Below, piece after piece: positions 40,601 to 48,699 of a DNA stretch of 64,000 nucleotides (the first letter of the stretch is position 1; each line of letters starts with the position of its first letter). This stretch comes from Microbulbifer sp. ALW1. Its GTDB lineage: Bacteria; Pseudomonadota; Gammaproteobacteria; Pseudomonadales; Cellvibrionaceae. The translations under genes were made by a program, and so were the position numbers. The stretch is taken from the NCBI RefSeq assembly GCF_009903625.1, contig NZ_CP047569.1:640001-704000 (forward strand), read 5' to 3'. Below the pieces are notes generated by a model. It did not search any database, was not told the DNA's origin, and saw only the letters and a program-made list of their open reading frames with translations.

Positions 40601-42326
40601 GCCGGATGCTTGGCGTTTAGGGTGTTACGGCACCTGCCAGTCCGGCTCCGGTCTTACACTGGATGACGACAATGACAACGACGGCGTTGCCAACAGCGAA
40701 GATGCATTCCCTGTTCACGCTGCGGCCTCTGTGGATAACGACGGTGATGGCCTGCCGGACGCCTGGCTTGACGCTTGCGACAGCGCCTGCCAATCCGCCT
40801 CTGGCCTGACGTTGGATACCTCGCTGAACGACACCGACAACGATGGCGCTGCCAACAGCGAAGATGCATTTCGTTTTAATGCTGCGGCATCCGTGGATAC
40901 CGACCGAGACGGCCGGCCCGATGCCTGGCATGACGACTGCGACAGTGCCTGCCAGACTTCCTCGCGTCTCACACTGGATGACGACAATGACGACGACGGC
41001 ATTGCCAACAGTGAAGATGCGTTCCCTATTCACGCCGCGGCCTCTGTGGATGACGACGGTGATGGCCTGCCGGATGCCTGGCTTGATGCCTGCGACAGCG
41101 CCTGTCAGGTCGCCTCTGGCCTGACCCTGGATACTTCGCTGAACGATACCGACAACGACGGGGTGGCAAACAATGAGGATGCCTATCTGACTGACCCGGA
41201 TCGCTCGGTGGATGCCGATGCGCCGGAGATGGTGAAAGTACCGCAAGCCATCAGTTTGGCTGCCACCGGTGAATCTACTCTGGTTACCCTGAATGTGCTG
41301 GAAGCCCAGGCTTACGATAGCTTCGACAACGAGCTGGAGTACCAGGTGGAACTGAATGGTGAACTCTTGGTGCGCAATCCGGATCAGCAGGTATCGCTGC
41401 CCAGCGGTGCGCTGATGCTGCAGTGGTTTGCGGTAGATGATGCGGGTAACCGCTCCGAGCCGATGGCACAGACGGTGAAGGTCTACCCGCAAGTCCGGTT
41501 TACAGAAGCCGAGTCTATTACCGGTGAACAGCGTCAGGCGCTGGTGGCTGTTGGCCTGTCAGGTCCTTCGCCCGAGTATCCCATTTCCGTCATGGTTCGC
41601 TGGGTTGAATCCGAAAGTGATGTGACCGCGGCGGACTTCATCGTTGAGGGTGATAGTGGAGTCGACCTGAATGAGCTTATTCTCACCATTGAGTCCGCCG
41701 ATGTGCTGGGTGATGCCGCGGTGCTGCTGCCCATCGCCGGAGACGATCTTGTGGAGCCGGACGAGTTTCTGACGCTCGAGCTGGCGGCGGCCTTGGCCGG
41801 TAGTGATACGCTTTCCGAGATGCCGATTGACAGTGATCAGCAAAGACACCGTGTGACGATTACCGATACCAATCTGGCGCCGGAAGTAAGCATCACTGCC
41901 ACCCAAGGGGACGAGGCCGGCAGCGCATTTATCAGCGATGCCGGTGAGGTGACCATGAGTGCTGTAGTGACCGACGTTAACGGTGGCGATAATCACAGCT
42001 ACCAGTGGTACACCAGTGAGTTGCCGGTAACACCGGGCGATCAGGCGTCTTTCACATTTGATCCGCAATCCATGGCATTGGGTGACTACAGCGTTAGTGT
42101 CGTGGTAACGGACGATGGCAATCCGATGTTGTCTTCTGAAGAAGCTACCTTCATGTTCACCCTGGAGGCCTCAGAGGTTCCGGGTGACGGAGATACCGGC
42201 GGAGAGACGCCAGTGAATCCGGGCACCAATAAATCCGGTGGTTCCAGCGGCGGTAGTGCAGGATTCTGGCTGCTGTGCCTGCTGATGCTGGGCGGCCTGT
42301 GGCGCAGGCGTTTAGCGGCCTGCTAG
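37695..42326 (+). CDS. Large surface protein with duplicated GLUG module, calcium-type repeats and GlyGly-CTERM tail
   Basis: From ATG 37695 (GGAG upstream) the product is 1543 residues with a signal peptide (1-20). A module of about 360 residues (DxDxDGLIEI opening, GEGWQPIG, HGNGHEIQNL, then GLUG-like repeats such as GGLVGYLSSSNVTASLSTA) appears twice. It is followed by thrombospondin-3-like repeats DxDGDGLPDAW...CDSACQ in alternating 51- and 54-residue units. A Calx-beta-like and an Ig-like region come next. The C-terminus is a GlyGly-CTERM signal: GGSSGGS, a hydrophobic helix and WRRR. It is probably a rhombosortase substrate on the cell surface, perhaps an adhesin. The first half is less GC-rich than its neighbours. 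Confidence 0.85.
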   Translation: MPRAVFLFFLLFVITPCTWAADGRADYDLDDDGLIEIDDWSDLNEVRFNLDGSALYGSSAGCPVDGCIGFELTTDLDFDTNANGVLDVGDTFWNEGEGWQPIGDYSDPFTAVFHGNGHEIQNLMIARPNAELQGLFGYIDYATVRGLGLTGPLMTIEGDVDVGGLAASINQSQIIACYVKGSVSGRAYIGGLTGFLDDSQMIATFFTGTVTGAEDKIGGIAGFVRYSEVTASYVTGAVIGRDEVGGLVGYLSSSNVTASLSTANVSGVSYIGGLIGAGSGGSTNFSHWAVDASEQRSSAGGVGVALVELFCPIGADNNTCAEVNLFESWSNYTDEEDFPYWDFGTESELPGLRLLGSVYRDGDGDGVEQAYDAFPTQFAGSVDSDGDGAIDYWTPGCDAICRMASGLVLDQFPSISAAAVDADWDGLPDEWSADCDSVCQSTSGLTLDTFPNDTDNDGLTNQNDEDDNNDGITDADANSNGLIDVGTIVELDAIRFSLAGEGQRSSADSELDTSGCPQIVVNGTLKERCVGYELTADLDFDSNGDGVFDSSDAYWNGGEGWEPIGSSSDNAFSGLLHGNGHRIINLVVARPGTNFQGLFGYLDNAVVRELGLIGPLMAIEGNEYVGGLAGYTSYSQVTAAYISGSVTGTGAYVGGLVGHSNYTEIAASYTTGTVVGDFGVGGVIGKTNHSQVVAIMTTAQVSARSGGGLIGSGDYGSSVSVSYWAEDVSGRPFNSSGATGVTLVELKCPTAADDTECAIDTLYQDWSSYQDAEGNAYWDFGSDTELPGLRLNGRVYRDADGDGVATEFDAFPWQFAASVDSDGDGAPDIWKDGCEAECHAASGLILDLFPADAAASIDTDEDGLPDQWNESCDSACQSYSGLTLDDDNDNDGVVNTEDAFPINAAAAVDTDGDGLPDAWLNTCDSACQSTSGLTLDASLDDTDNDGVVNDEDAFVNNSAASVDTDGDGLPDAWRLGCYGTCQSGSGLTLDDDNDNDGVANSEDAFPVHAAASVDNDGDGLPDAWLDACDSACQSASGLTLDTSLNDTDNDGAANSEDAFRFNAAASVDTDRDGRPDAWHDDCDSACQTSSRLTLDDDNDDDGIANSEDAFPIHAAASVDDDGDGLPDAWLDACDSACQVASGLTLDTSLNDTDNDGVANNEDAYLTDPDRSVDADAPEMVKVPQAISLAATGESTLVTLNVLEAQAYDSFDNELEYQVELNGELLVRNPDQQVSLPSGALMLQWFAVDDAGNRSEPMAQTVKVYPQVRFTEAESITGEQRQALVAVGLSGPSPEYPISVMVRWVESESDVTAADFIVEGDSGVDLNELILTIESADVLGDAAVLLPIAGDDLVEPDEFLTLELAAALAGSDTLSEMPIDSDQQRHRVTITDTNLAPEVSITATQGDEAGSAFISDAGEVTMSAVVTDVNGGDNHSYQWYTSELPVTPGDQASFTFDPQSMALGDYSVSVVVTDDGNPMLSSEEATFMFTLEASEVPGDGDTGGETPVNPGTNKSGGSSGGSAGFWLLCLLMLGGLWRRRLAAC
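40272..41219 (+). repeat. Tandem coding repeat, six units in three pairs
   Basis: The DNA repeats a unit pair of about 315 bases three times, encoding alternating 51- and 54-residue units. Each has DGDGLPDAW, a Cys-x3-Cys (CDSAC or variants), SGLTLD, DxDNDG and EDAF. The shorter units have DDDNDNDG where the longer have a SLNDTDNDG-like insert. Units 4 and 6 are nearly identical at the DNA level, suggesting recent duplication or exchange. Confidence 0.8.
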
Positions 42327-42344
42327 CGACTCCGATTGGCAAGT

Positions 42345-42375
42345 AAAGCCGGTGGCGACCCCACCGGCTTTTTTG
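42345..42375 (+). terminator. Intrinsic terminator after the surface protein gene
   Basis: AAAGCCGGTGG (42345-42355) pairs with CCACCGGCTTT (42361-42371) and is followed by a T-run. It is a strong terminator. Confidence 0.92.
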
Positions 42376-42470
42376 TTTATGTGGTTTCAGCAATGGCAAA
42401 GTTCAGCTGAACCTGTGGCCATTTTCCGTTAGCCTGCAGCGTCAATCCGATCAGATTCCGGAAATTCACA

Positions 42471-43055
42471 ATGCCCGAACAACTGTTCCAGACGGCCAAC
42501 CCGGCGTTACTCGTCATTGATGTGCAGCAGGCGATAGACCACTTTGACACGGGTAATCGCAATAACCCCGATGCGGAACGCGTGATCGCGCAGTTGCTGC
42601 AACATTGGCGCGAATGCGGGTTAGCCGTTATCCACGTACGCCACGCGTCGAAATTTCCCGAATCGCCCTATCACCAGGACTCTCCGTATTTTGATTTCAA
42701 GCGCGACGTCGTGCCCCTGGGGAATGAGCGGGTATTTACCAAATCGGAAAACTGCGCGTTTATTGGTACGGAACTTGGAGACTGGCTCAACGGGGAAGGA
42801 ATCAATGAGCTGGTTATCTGTGGCGTACTGACGAATAACTCCATCGATGCAACGGTGCGGGTAGCTGCTGGTCTGGGCTATGGCGTTTTGATTCCCGCGG
42901 ATGCCACTGCGGCCTTTCCGCTACCACGCCTTGATGGAAAGTTCGTTGCCGCTGAAGACGTACACTGGATTTTTCTGAGCAATCTTGACGGTGAATACGG
43001 CAGGGTTTGTTCTGCAGAGCAATTACTGGGAAGCCTGCGCGAAATGGCGAGGTAA
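42471..43055 (+). CDS. Isochorismatase-family hydrolase with Ser in place of the catalytic Cys
   Basis: The 194-residue protein shows the family fold: LLVIDVQQAI with Asp17, VFTKSENCAF with Lys91, and CGVLTNNSIDATVR. In cysteine hydrolases of this family the third catalytic residue is Cys, in a TxxC(V/I) context. Here it is Ser124. It could be an amidase-like enzyme working with Ser, a non-hydrolytic relative, or inactive. It stands alone after a terminator, with no hint of substrate from its neighbours. Confidence 0.85.
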   Translation: MPEQLFQTANPALLVIDVQQAIDHFDTGNRNNPDAERVIAQLLQHWRECGLAVIHVRHASKFPESPYHQDSPYFDFKRDVVPLGNERVFTKSENCAFIGTELGDWLNGEGINELVICGVLTNNSIDATVRVAAGLGYGVLIPADATAAFPLPRLDGKFVAAEDVHWIFLSNLDGEYGRVCSAEQLLGSLREMAR

Positions 43056-43072
43056 ATAGAGTGCTGGTATCC

Positions 43073-43975
43073 CTACTCCACCGTCTCTCTGTCGGTCGGG
43101 TTTTTTCTGCTGTTTGAAGCCTGTTGCTCCACTTCCAGAATCCGCTTCGGTGCCAGTGTTTCAATGGTATACCCCTGCGGGTAACTTCGGTATCCATCGG
43201 GCCAGGCTGGCTCTCCGGATCGGCCAAAGAATGCCAGCCACTTCGCGCGCAATTTCAGTGCGCCCGGCACGATTGACCGATAAAAGCGATTTGGTGCCGG
43301 CAGCTTTACGGCAGCGCGCGTTGCCTCGTCCAACAATACGGCGGAAACCGGACGAACAAAATGTCGCAGCGGTCGCGGAAGCCAGGATTCCACAACGCCG
43401 AATGTGCCGTCGGATACGCTGCGGTTGGCATTGCTGAACCGGAACTGCTCCCGCACATACTGTTCACTGAAGTCGCGCAGTGCTGTCAGTGACTCGGGAA
43501 TATCGCTGATCCCCATTCTTTCGCCAACCCGGTACCAAAACAGGAACAGGGATTCCTGTTCTTTGTCCGTCAGGCGGCGCCAGCCAAACCGCTGAATCCA
43601 GTCGATAGGATCCAGTATGAAAGTAGAAAGTACGAACAGATAGTCTCTGTTGGCGATGGCAAAATGCCCGTGGGTTCGGTTCATTCTGGCCAGTGCCGCG
43701 TTTCCCTCCACACTGTCGTAGCCATAGCGCAGTAACTGAAGCATCAGTAGCGAGGTATCGTCGTAGCGCTTTTGGCCGTTGCGCGTGAATTCCCCGGTAC
43801 GCTCGAGCAGACCGCTGATGCTCGGCGAGGCGAATGTGCGAAACAGGGCCAGCTCCAGGGCGCGATTGAAATCCCACAGAAAGCCGTCGCATACGATCAG
43901 GTGGACAATTTCACAGTGGTCCGCAAATGGGTTTAGCCGGTCTATTTCCCGGCGAATGCGTTTCCTCCTCAACAT
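43073..43975 (-). CDS. MpaB/DUF2236-family oxygenase-like protein (second of a pair)
   Basis: The 300-residue protein has the pattern of one branch of the DUF2236 (MpaB, latex-clearing-protein-like) family: RMNRTHGHFAIANRDYLFVLSTFI, then DPIDWIQRFGWRRLTDKEQE, FWYRVGERMGI and DIPES. Family members that have been studied are b-type heme or metal oxygenases that cleave isoprenoid double bonds. No signal peptide is obvious. It is last in a minus-strand operon after another DUF2236-like gene and a TonB receptor, with gaps of 36 and 32 bases. The activity here is inferred from the family only. Confidence 0.7.
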   Translation of the reverse strand: MLRRKRIRREIDRLNPFADHCEIVHLIVCDGFLWDFNRALELALFRTFASPSISGLLERTGEFTRNGQKRYDDTSLLMLQLLRYGYDSVEGNAALARMNRTHGHFAIANRDYLFVLSTFILDPIDWIQRFGWRRLTDKEQESLFLFWYRVGERMGISDIPESLTALRDFSEQYVREQFRFSNANRSVSDGTFGVVESWLPRPLRHFVRPVSAVLLDEATRAAVKLPAPNRFYRSIVPGALKLRAKWLAFFGRSGEPAWPDGYRSYPQGYTIETLAPKRILEVEQQASNSRKNPTDRETVE

Positions 43976-44011
43976 TGCCCCCGCTTCATTACACGCGTTT
44001 TCTTTTAAAAA

Positions 44012-44884
44012 CTATTTGTAGAGAAATCCGTCGGGCAGGCCGAGTCGCTGACAGGCATGCACCGCGGGACTTGCCTTGATCACAAGTCGGTCCGCGAGGC
44101 GGCCGCTGAGTTTGATCAGGGAATGCTGCCAGGATTTCAGCTGCCAGCGCGGGGCGTCGAGTTCCAGGTGCTGTCGGGTTTCCGCTGGCAGTATCGCGAC
44201 GGCGGCGCGCACCAATAGGTGCTGGTAGGGCCGCAGGAGTTTCGGGAATACCGAAGTGCTCAGCATCAGCTCGAGAAATTCCCCGATGACGCCAGTGGGT
44301 TTCAGTTTCGGTTGCATGGCTGCAAACAGCGATTGTTGTTCTGCCTGTGAACGCGGCGCTCCCAGTGCACCATAGAGGCTTGCCGGAAGGCTGCCTTCCC
44401 GGTAGACGCTGTCTTTTTCCACATCGGTGAGAGGCTTCACTAACTGGCTATAGGCTTCCAGAAAGCCGTAACTGGCGGTGCCCTGCACCCAGTTCAGCAG
44501 TTCCTCGTCGTTGGCGTTGTAGGTGAACCCCTCTTCCGTTACGCCGGAGATTTTTCCGTGCATACGGCGGATTCCGGCGATCATGGCTTCCGCTTTACTG
44601 CGCGGTCCGTACACGGTGACCATGGCGGCGAGACCGGTGCGGCGCAGGCGACCCATGGGGTCGGTGCGGAAGCTGGTGTTGTTCCACACCCCGTCGCGCA
44701 CCCGTGGCTCTGCCAGTTCCAGAATGACGGCGGTGATACCGCCGACAAACATGGAGACCGGATTCTTGAAGATGCGCCAGGTAACCGAGTCCGCCGGGAG
44801 CAGGGCATCTTCTCCCGGCGGTTGGCGGAAGTCGAAGCGCTCGTCGCCCATCCGCCGGTTTACGGCTTGTTCGATGAAATCCAT
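44012..44884 (-). CDS. MpaB/DUF2236-family oxygenase-like protein (first of a pair)
   Basis: The 290-residue protein matches the classic DUF2236 layout: LLPADSVTWRIFKNPVSMFVGG near residue 28, LELAEPRVRDGVW, RRTGLAAMVTVYG, IRRMHGKISG, and LNWVQGTASYGFLEAY. In this family His residues in the IHxxVxG and WVHxT motifs are associated with the cofactor. Here the first His is kept (MHGKI) and the second position is Gln (WVQGT). It follows the TonB receptor gene by 32 bases and precedes a second, divergent member of the same family. The substrate is unknown; lipid or isoprenoid is a family-based guess. Confidence 0.78.
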   Translation of the reverse strand: MDFIEQAVNRRMGDERFDFRQPPGEDALLPADSVTWRIFKNPVSMFVGGITAVILELAEPRVRDGVWNNTSFRTDPMGRLRRTGLAAMVTVYGPRSKAEAMIAGIRRMHGKISGVTEEGFTYNANDEELLNWVQGTASYGFLEAYSQLVKPLTDVEKDSVYREGSLPASLYGALGAPRSQAEQQSLFAAMQPKLKPTGVIGEFLELMLSTSVFPKLLRPYQHLLVRAAVAILPAETRQHLELDAPRWQLKSWQHSLIKLSGRLADRLVIKASPAVHACQRLGLPDGFLYK

Positions 44885-44916
44885 AAATCTCAGAAATTAC
44901 CTCGCAGGGTCAGGCC

Positions 44917-47253
44917 CTAAAAGTTGCCACGCAACGTTAAACCATAGGTGCGGGGGTAAGACACGTAGGCATTGTAGTCCCCGGCCTGCAGCGGAGAGTC
45001 GAAGTGCACGCTGGCGTAGCGGTTGTCGCCACAGTTCTGGCACCAGGCGGATAGCGACCAGTTGGCAGCGTCCGGGCGCACGCCGATGTTGGCGGTGTAT
45101 TCGCTCTGCGCATCCACCTTCAGGTCGTTGGAGGTATTGGAGAAAATTTCCGAGTTGTACACCATCCCCACACGCCCAAACAGGTTGAGGCCGCTGGCGA
45201 TGGGGCGCTCGAAATCCAGAGCCAGGTTGGCGGACAGCTCCGGTGCCATGGCAAAGCGACGTTCGGCGAGGAAACCGAGCACCGGGTCGTCGCCAAAGCG
45301 TGCTTCCGCCAGGTGCGTCAGGTCGAACATCAGCGAGAAGGTGTCGTTCAGAAGGAACTGGTTTTCCAGTTCCAGGCCGTAAACAGTGGCCTCGGGCGCA
45401 TTGTCCACGGTGAACTTGGTGCCCTGGAACTGGGCCAGCTGCAGGTTGGTGATGTCGTTGTAGAAGAGCGCCAGGTTGCTGCGCGCGCGGCCATTCCAGT
45501 ATTCGGTCTTGAGCCCCAGCTCGTAGCCGTCCATATATTCCGCGTGGTAGCTGGGATTTTCGGGGATGGCGCCGGGCACTTCTTCCGGGTTATTCAGGTT
45601 GGTGCCGGCGCCGCTGTTGTCGATGTTTACCCCACCGGATTTGTAGCCGCGGCTGTAGGAGGCGTAGGCCATCGCCCGGTCTGAATAGTGGTACTGGGCG
45701 GAAAGGGAGCCGCTGAAGGCGTCCTCTTCGTAGTGGTCGTCAAACTCCGGGCCAGGCTGCGCGGTGAGCACGCGGAATACCGCGTTGCGCGCCTCGGTGA
45801 AGCTGTTGCGGAACATGGCACCGTTCTTTTCGTCGCGGGAATAGCGCAAGCCGGCGGTCAGGCTCCACTGTTCGTTGATGTCCAGGTTCCAGTGGCTGAA
45901 GGCGGCGTAGGAAATGCTGTCTGCGGGCATATCCACATCGCTCCACTGCCCTTCGGTGGCGTCCACGGTTCCGGGCGGGTAGCCGTAGAGCTGGAAGAAC
46001 AGGGTATCCCAGTAAAACTGCGCCTGGTCGCCCCACCAGAGTTCGTGGTGGGCGTCGATGTCCTCGTCGGCATAGTAGAGCCCTACCACATAGTCGGCAC
46101 TGGCGAAGGGGCCGACTTGCTGAAGGTCGCCGTTCAGGGTGAACTCCTGAGAAAACAATTTGGTCTGCAGTGACTCGTTGATGGTCAGAATATTCGCGCC
46201 GACAAAGTCCGCGTCCATGCCCTGTTGGGAGATGCGCCAGTCGCGCAGGCTGGATACGGACTTGAGGGTGCGCCCGCCGTCCAGCTGCCAGGCCATCTGC
46301 AGTACCGCGCCCTTGTCTTCGATGGATTGGTCCGTCTTGTTACTCAACACCTGCTGGTAATCGCGCAGGGTATCTGACGGCAGTTGTTTGCCCTGGGCCT
46401 GCACCAGTGCATTGATCAGCGGCTGCGTGGGTCCGTCGATGGCATCCACCTGGCCGTAGCAGCAGTTGTTGTCTTCCTGGAACCAGTCGAGGATCAGGCG
46501 GCTGGAAAAGGTTTCCGAGGGTTCGTACAGGAACTGGACCTTGGTACCGCGGGGCTCACGACCGTTGTAGTCGCCGCCATTGGGATCTTCAATATAGCCA
46601 TCCTCACTGCCCCAGATGGCGGCCACGCGCATGGCCCAGTCATCGTTCAGCGGCATATTGGCCGCGCTGCGCACTAGCTGGTTGCCGTAGTTGCCCACGC
46701 CCACTTCGTAATCCAGGGTGAAGGCATCGGTATCGGGGGCGTTGCTGTTGAGGATCAGTGCGCCCGCCGAGGTGTTTTTGCCGAACAGGGTGCCCTGGGG
46801 GCCGCGCAGGATTTCCAGGCTCGCCATATCCAGCCAGTTTTGCATCGCCTGGCCGGCGCGGGTGCGATAGACGCCGTCCACAAACACACCCACCGCGCCT
46901 TCAAAGGCGCGGCTGTTGCCGACGGTGCCGATACCGCGAATCACGATATTGGCGCTGTTGGCGGCGCTGTTCACCACCGCAAAGCGGGCGCTGGAGGAAA
47001 TTTGCTGGATATTGGCGATGCTGTCGACCTGGGCCGCCGCCAGTTCCTCGCCGGTAACGGCGGTAACCGCCACTGGGATATCCTGCATGCTCTGTTCGCG
47101 ACGCTGGGCGGTAACTACGACCTCTTCTAGCTGCAGTTTTTCCTGGGCGGTTGCAGCCACCGGTATCGCGGCGGTAATGGCCGAGGCCAGGGCACTGGTG
47201 ACCAGGGTCCATGTGCGCAGGGGTAGTGGTGGCGTATGTTTCATCATCGGCAT
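44917..47253 (-). CDS. TonB-dependent outer-membrane receptor
   Basis: The 778-residue protein has a signal peptide (to about residue 36, VAATAQE). The plug domain follows with EEVVVTAQRREQSMQDIPVAV, IVIRGIGTVG and LEILRGPQGTLFGKNTSAGAL. A 22-strand barrel then ends in GLTLRGNF, with the terminal Phe needed for BAM assembly. It is a CirA/FyuA-like receptor of the type expanded in marine and sphingomonad bacteria for complex organics. It heads a minus-strand operon with two DUF2236 oxygenase genes, which hints at uptake of their substrate. A GAGGG site precedes the ATG. Confidence 0.93.
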   Translation of the reverse strand: MPMMKHTPPLPLRTWTLVTSALASAITAAIPVAATAQEKLQLEEVVVTAQRREQSMQDIPVAVTAVTGEELAAAQVDSIANIQQISSSARFAVVNSAANSANIVIRGIGTVGNSRAFEGAVGVFVDGVYRTRAGQAMQNWLDMASLEILRGPQGTLFGKNTSAGALILNSNAPDTDAFTLDYEVGVGNYGNQLVRSAANMPLNDDWAMRVAAIWGSEDGYIEDPNGGDYNGREPRGTKVQFLYEPSETFSSRLILDWFQEDNNCCYGQVDAIDGPTQPLINALVQAQGKQLPSDTLRDYQQVLSNKTDQSIEDKGAVLQMAWQLDGGRTLKSVSSLRDWRISQQGMDADFVGANILTINESLQTKLFSQEFTLNGDLQQVGPFASADYVVGLYYADEDIDAHHELWWGDQAQFYWDTLFFQLYGYPPGTVDATEGQWSDVDMPADSISYAAFSHWNLDINEQWSLTAGLRYSRDEKNGAMFRNSFTEARNAVFRVLTAQPGPEFDDHYEEDAFSGSLSAQYHYSDRAMAYASYSRGYKSGGVNIDNSGAGTNLNNPEEVPGAIPENPSYHAEYMDGYELGLKTEYWNGRARSNLALFYNDITNLQLAQFQGTKFTVDNAPEATVYGLELENQFLLNDTFSLMFDLTHLAEARFGDDPVLGFLAERRFAMAPELSANLALDFERPIASGLNLFGRVGMVYNSEIFSNTSNDLKVDAQSEYTANIGVRPDAANWSLSAWCQNCGDNRYASVHFDSPLQAGDYNAYVSYPRTYGLTLRGNF

Positions 47254-47460
47254 GGCGGCTTCCCTCTCATCCTTTTGTTATGTTTGTCTCGTTGTGGTTA
47301 TTGAGCCGGATTAGGCCAGTATGCGCAGGGCATCAAAAATTGATTCGTCCGTTTGGATGAATTTCAACGGAGCAGATGTCGTCGGTGGGCTTTAATCATT
47401 CCTGATGAGCGACCTGATCCGGTTGTCCTGTGCTGCGTATCAATGACTTTGAGGTGGGAT

Positions 47461-47997
47461 ATGAAAAACCTTGCTGGGCTACTGCTGTTGCTGTGTAGCC
47501 TGCTTGCCGCGAGTTGTACCGGTGTTCCCGAGGGGGTTGCGCCCATCGATGATTTCACCCTCGATCGCTATCTGGGCAAGTGGTACGAAATTGCGCGCCT
47601 GGATCACTCTTTCGAGCGCGGCCTGAGTCGGGTAACGGCGGAATACAGCTTGCGGGATGACGGCGGCGTTAAAGTGGTGAATCGCGGGTTTGATGCCGAG
47701 CGCGCCAGGTGGCAGCAGTCCGAGGGCAAGGCCTATTTTGTCGGTGCGCCCAATGTGGGGCACCTCAAGGTCTCTTTCTTCGGGCCCTTTTACGGTTCCT
47801 ATGTGATTTTCGAACTGGACGATGACTATCGCTACGCCATGGTGTCCGGGCCGGACCGCTCTTACCTATGGTTGCTGTCGCGCACGCCTACCGTCGATGC
47901 CTCGTTGAAACAGCGGTTTTTGCAGCGCGCTGCGGAACTGGGCTTTGACGCCGATGCGCTGATCTTTGTGGAGCAGTCGCCGTTGCCTACCGAGTAA
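47461..47997 (+). CDS. blc: Outer-membrane lipocalin lipoprotein (Blc-like)
   Basis: From ATG 47461 (GAGGTG 5 bases upstream) the product is 178 residues. A lipoprotein leader ends LLAASC with lipidated Cys19. The lipocalin motif GKWYEIARLDHSFERG starts at residue 39. YSLRDDGGVKVVNRGF and LSRTPTVD are further family blocks. Blc-type lipocalins bind fatty acids or lysophospholipids at the outer membrane. It is read divergently from the TonB receptor across about 200 bases. The frame is open upstream to 47353, but that part lacks a leader. Confidence 0.92.
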   Translation: MKNLAGLLLLLCSLLAASCTGVPEGVAPIDDFTLDRYLGKWYEIARLDHSFERGLSRVTAEYSLRDDGGVKVVNRGFDAERARWQQSEGKAYFVGAPNVGHLKVSFFGPFYGSYVIFELDDDYRYAMVSGPDRSYLWLLSRTPTVDASLKQRFLQRAAELGFDADALIFVEQSPLPTE

Positions 47998-48030
47998 ATC
48001 CTTGCATCGGTGCCTGATCCCTAAACCCGG

Positions 48031-48077
48031 CCCTGACTTTTCTGTTTTACAAGAGAAGAAAGTCAGGGGTAATTTTT
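48031..48077 (+). terminator. Hairpin terminator after the lipocalin gene
   Basis: CCCTGACTTT (48031-48040) pairs perfectly with AAAGTCAGGG (48059-48068), with an extra inner TCT/AGA pairing, and is followed by GTAATTTTTCT. Confidence 0.7.
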
Positions 48078-48138
48078 CTCCTGACCGCCGCTTATGGAGC
48101 CTTATCTATACTGGCTGTAACGGATTAATCGTTGCACA

Positions 48139-48699
48139 GTGAGGGGTGGTGTGGGCACTGGTGTTTCCAATTTCTTTACAGCCGACGGCGGCGTTCGCGG
48201 CCGATCCTCTCCTCGATCGCCGGCGCGGCGCAGGTTTGTGCACACACAGTTGCTGCTTGGCGGCGGTTTGGCGCTGTTACCCGCCGCCCTGCTTCACGCG
48301 CAGTCTGACACTCTGCCGGACAGCACCCGTGAGGCTGGGCGTCGCCTGGGCAAGTTTTTCGAGGTGTCACAGAAACTGCTGCAACCACTGCCGGTGAATA
48401 CCCAGCTGGATCGACGCGTAGCCGCGCGTTTACTGGCAGCGCTCAACAGCGAGTTTCCGAGCTTTCCCCAGCAGCTGGATTTGATGCCCGATGACCCCGG
48501 TCCCGCCGAGCGGCATTCACCGGTGGCACAGCTGATCGTGTCCGCCTGGTACCTTGGATCGGTGGGCAAAACACTGGTGACTTTTGAGCGTGCACTCATG
48601 TACCGGCTTACCGCGGATGTGCTCCCGGTACCCAGTTATTGCTATGGCAAACCCGGTGACTGGGCTGCGGCACCACATGCAAATTTCGGGGAGTCGTGA
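48139..48699 (+). CDS. Small (Tat-exported) subunit of a membrane GMC dehydrogenase
   Basis: The product of up to 186 residues has an N-terminal twin-arginine leader (ARRRFVHTQLLLGGGLALLPAALLHA). A mature part of about 130 residues ends with PVPSYCYGKPGDWAAAPHA. That C-terminal pattern (Y-C-Y... PG-W) is typical of the small subunit of fructose, sorbitol or gluconate dehydrogenase complexes. It probably carries the folded flavoprotein partner across the membrane. The start is uncertain: GTG 48139 or GTG 48151, the latter closer behind GAGGGG. The stop overlaps the GMC gene start by four bases. Confidence 0.78.
   Translation: MRGGVGTGVSNFFTADGGVRGRSSPRSPARRRFVHTQLLLGGGLALLPAALLHAQSDTLPDSTREAGRRLGKFFEVSQKLLQPLPVNTQLDRRVAARLLAALNSEFPSFPQQLDLMPDDPGPAERHSPVAQLIVSAWYLGSVGKTLVTFERALMYRLTADVLPVPSYCYGKPGDWAAAPHANFGES

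Noticed and set aside
40272..41219. Possible CRISPR-like array because of regular repeats
   Set aside because: The repeats are in-frame protein-coding units of about 150-160 bases without short unique spacers.
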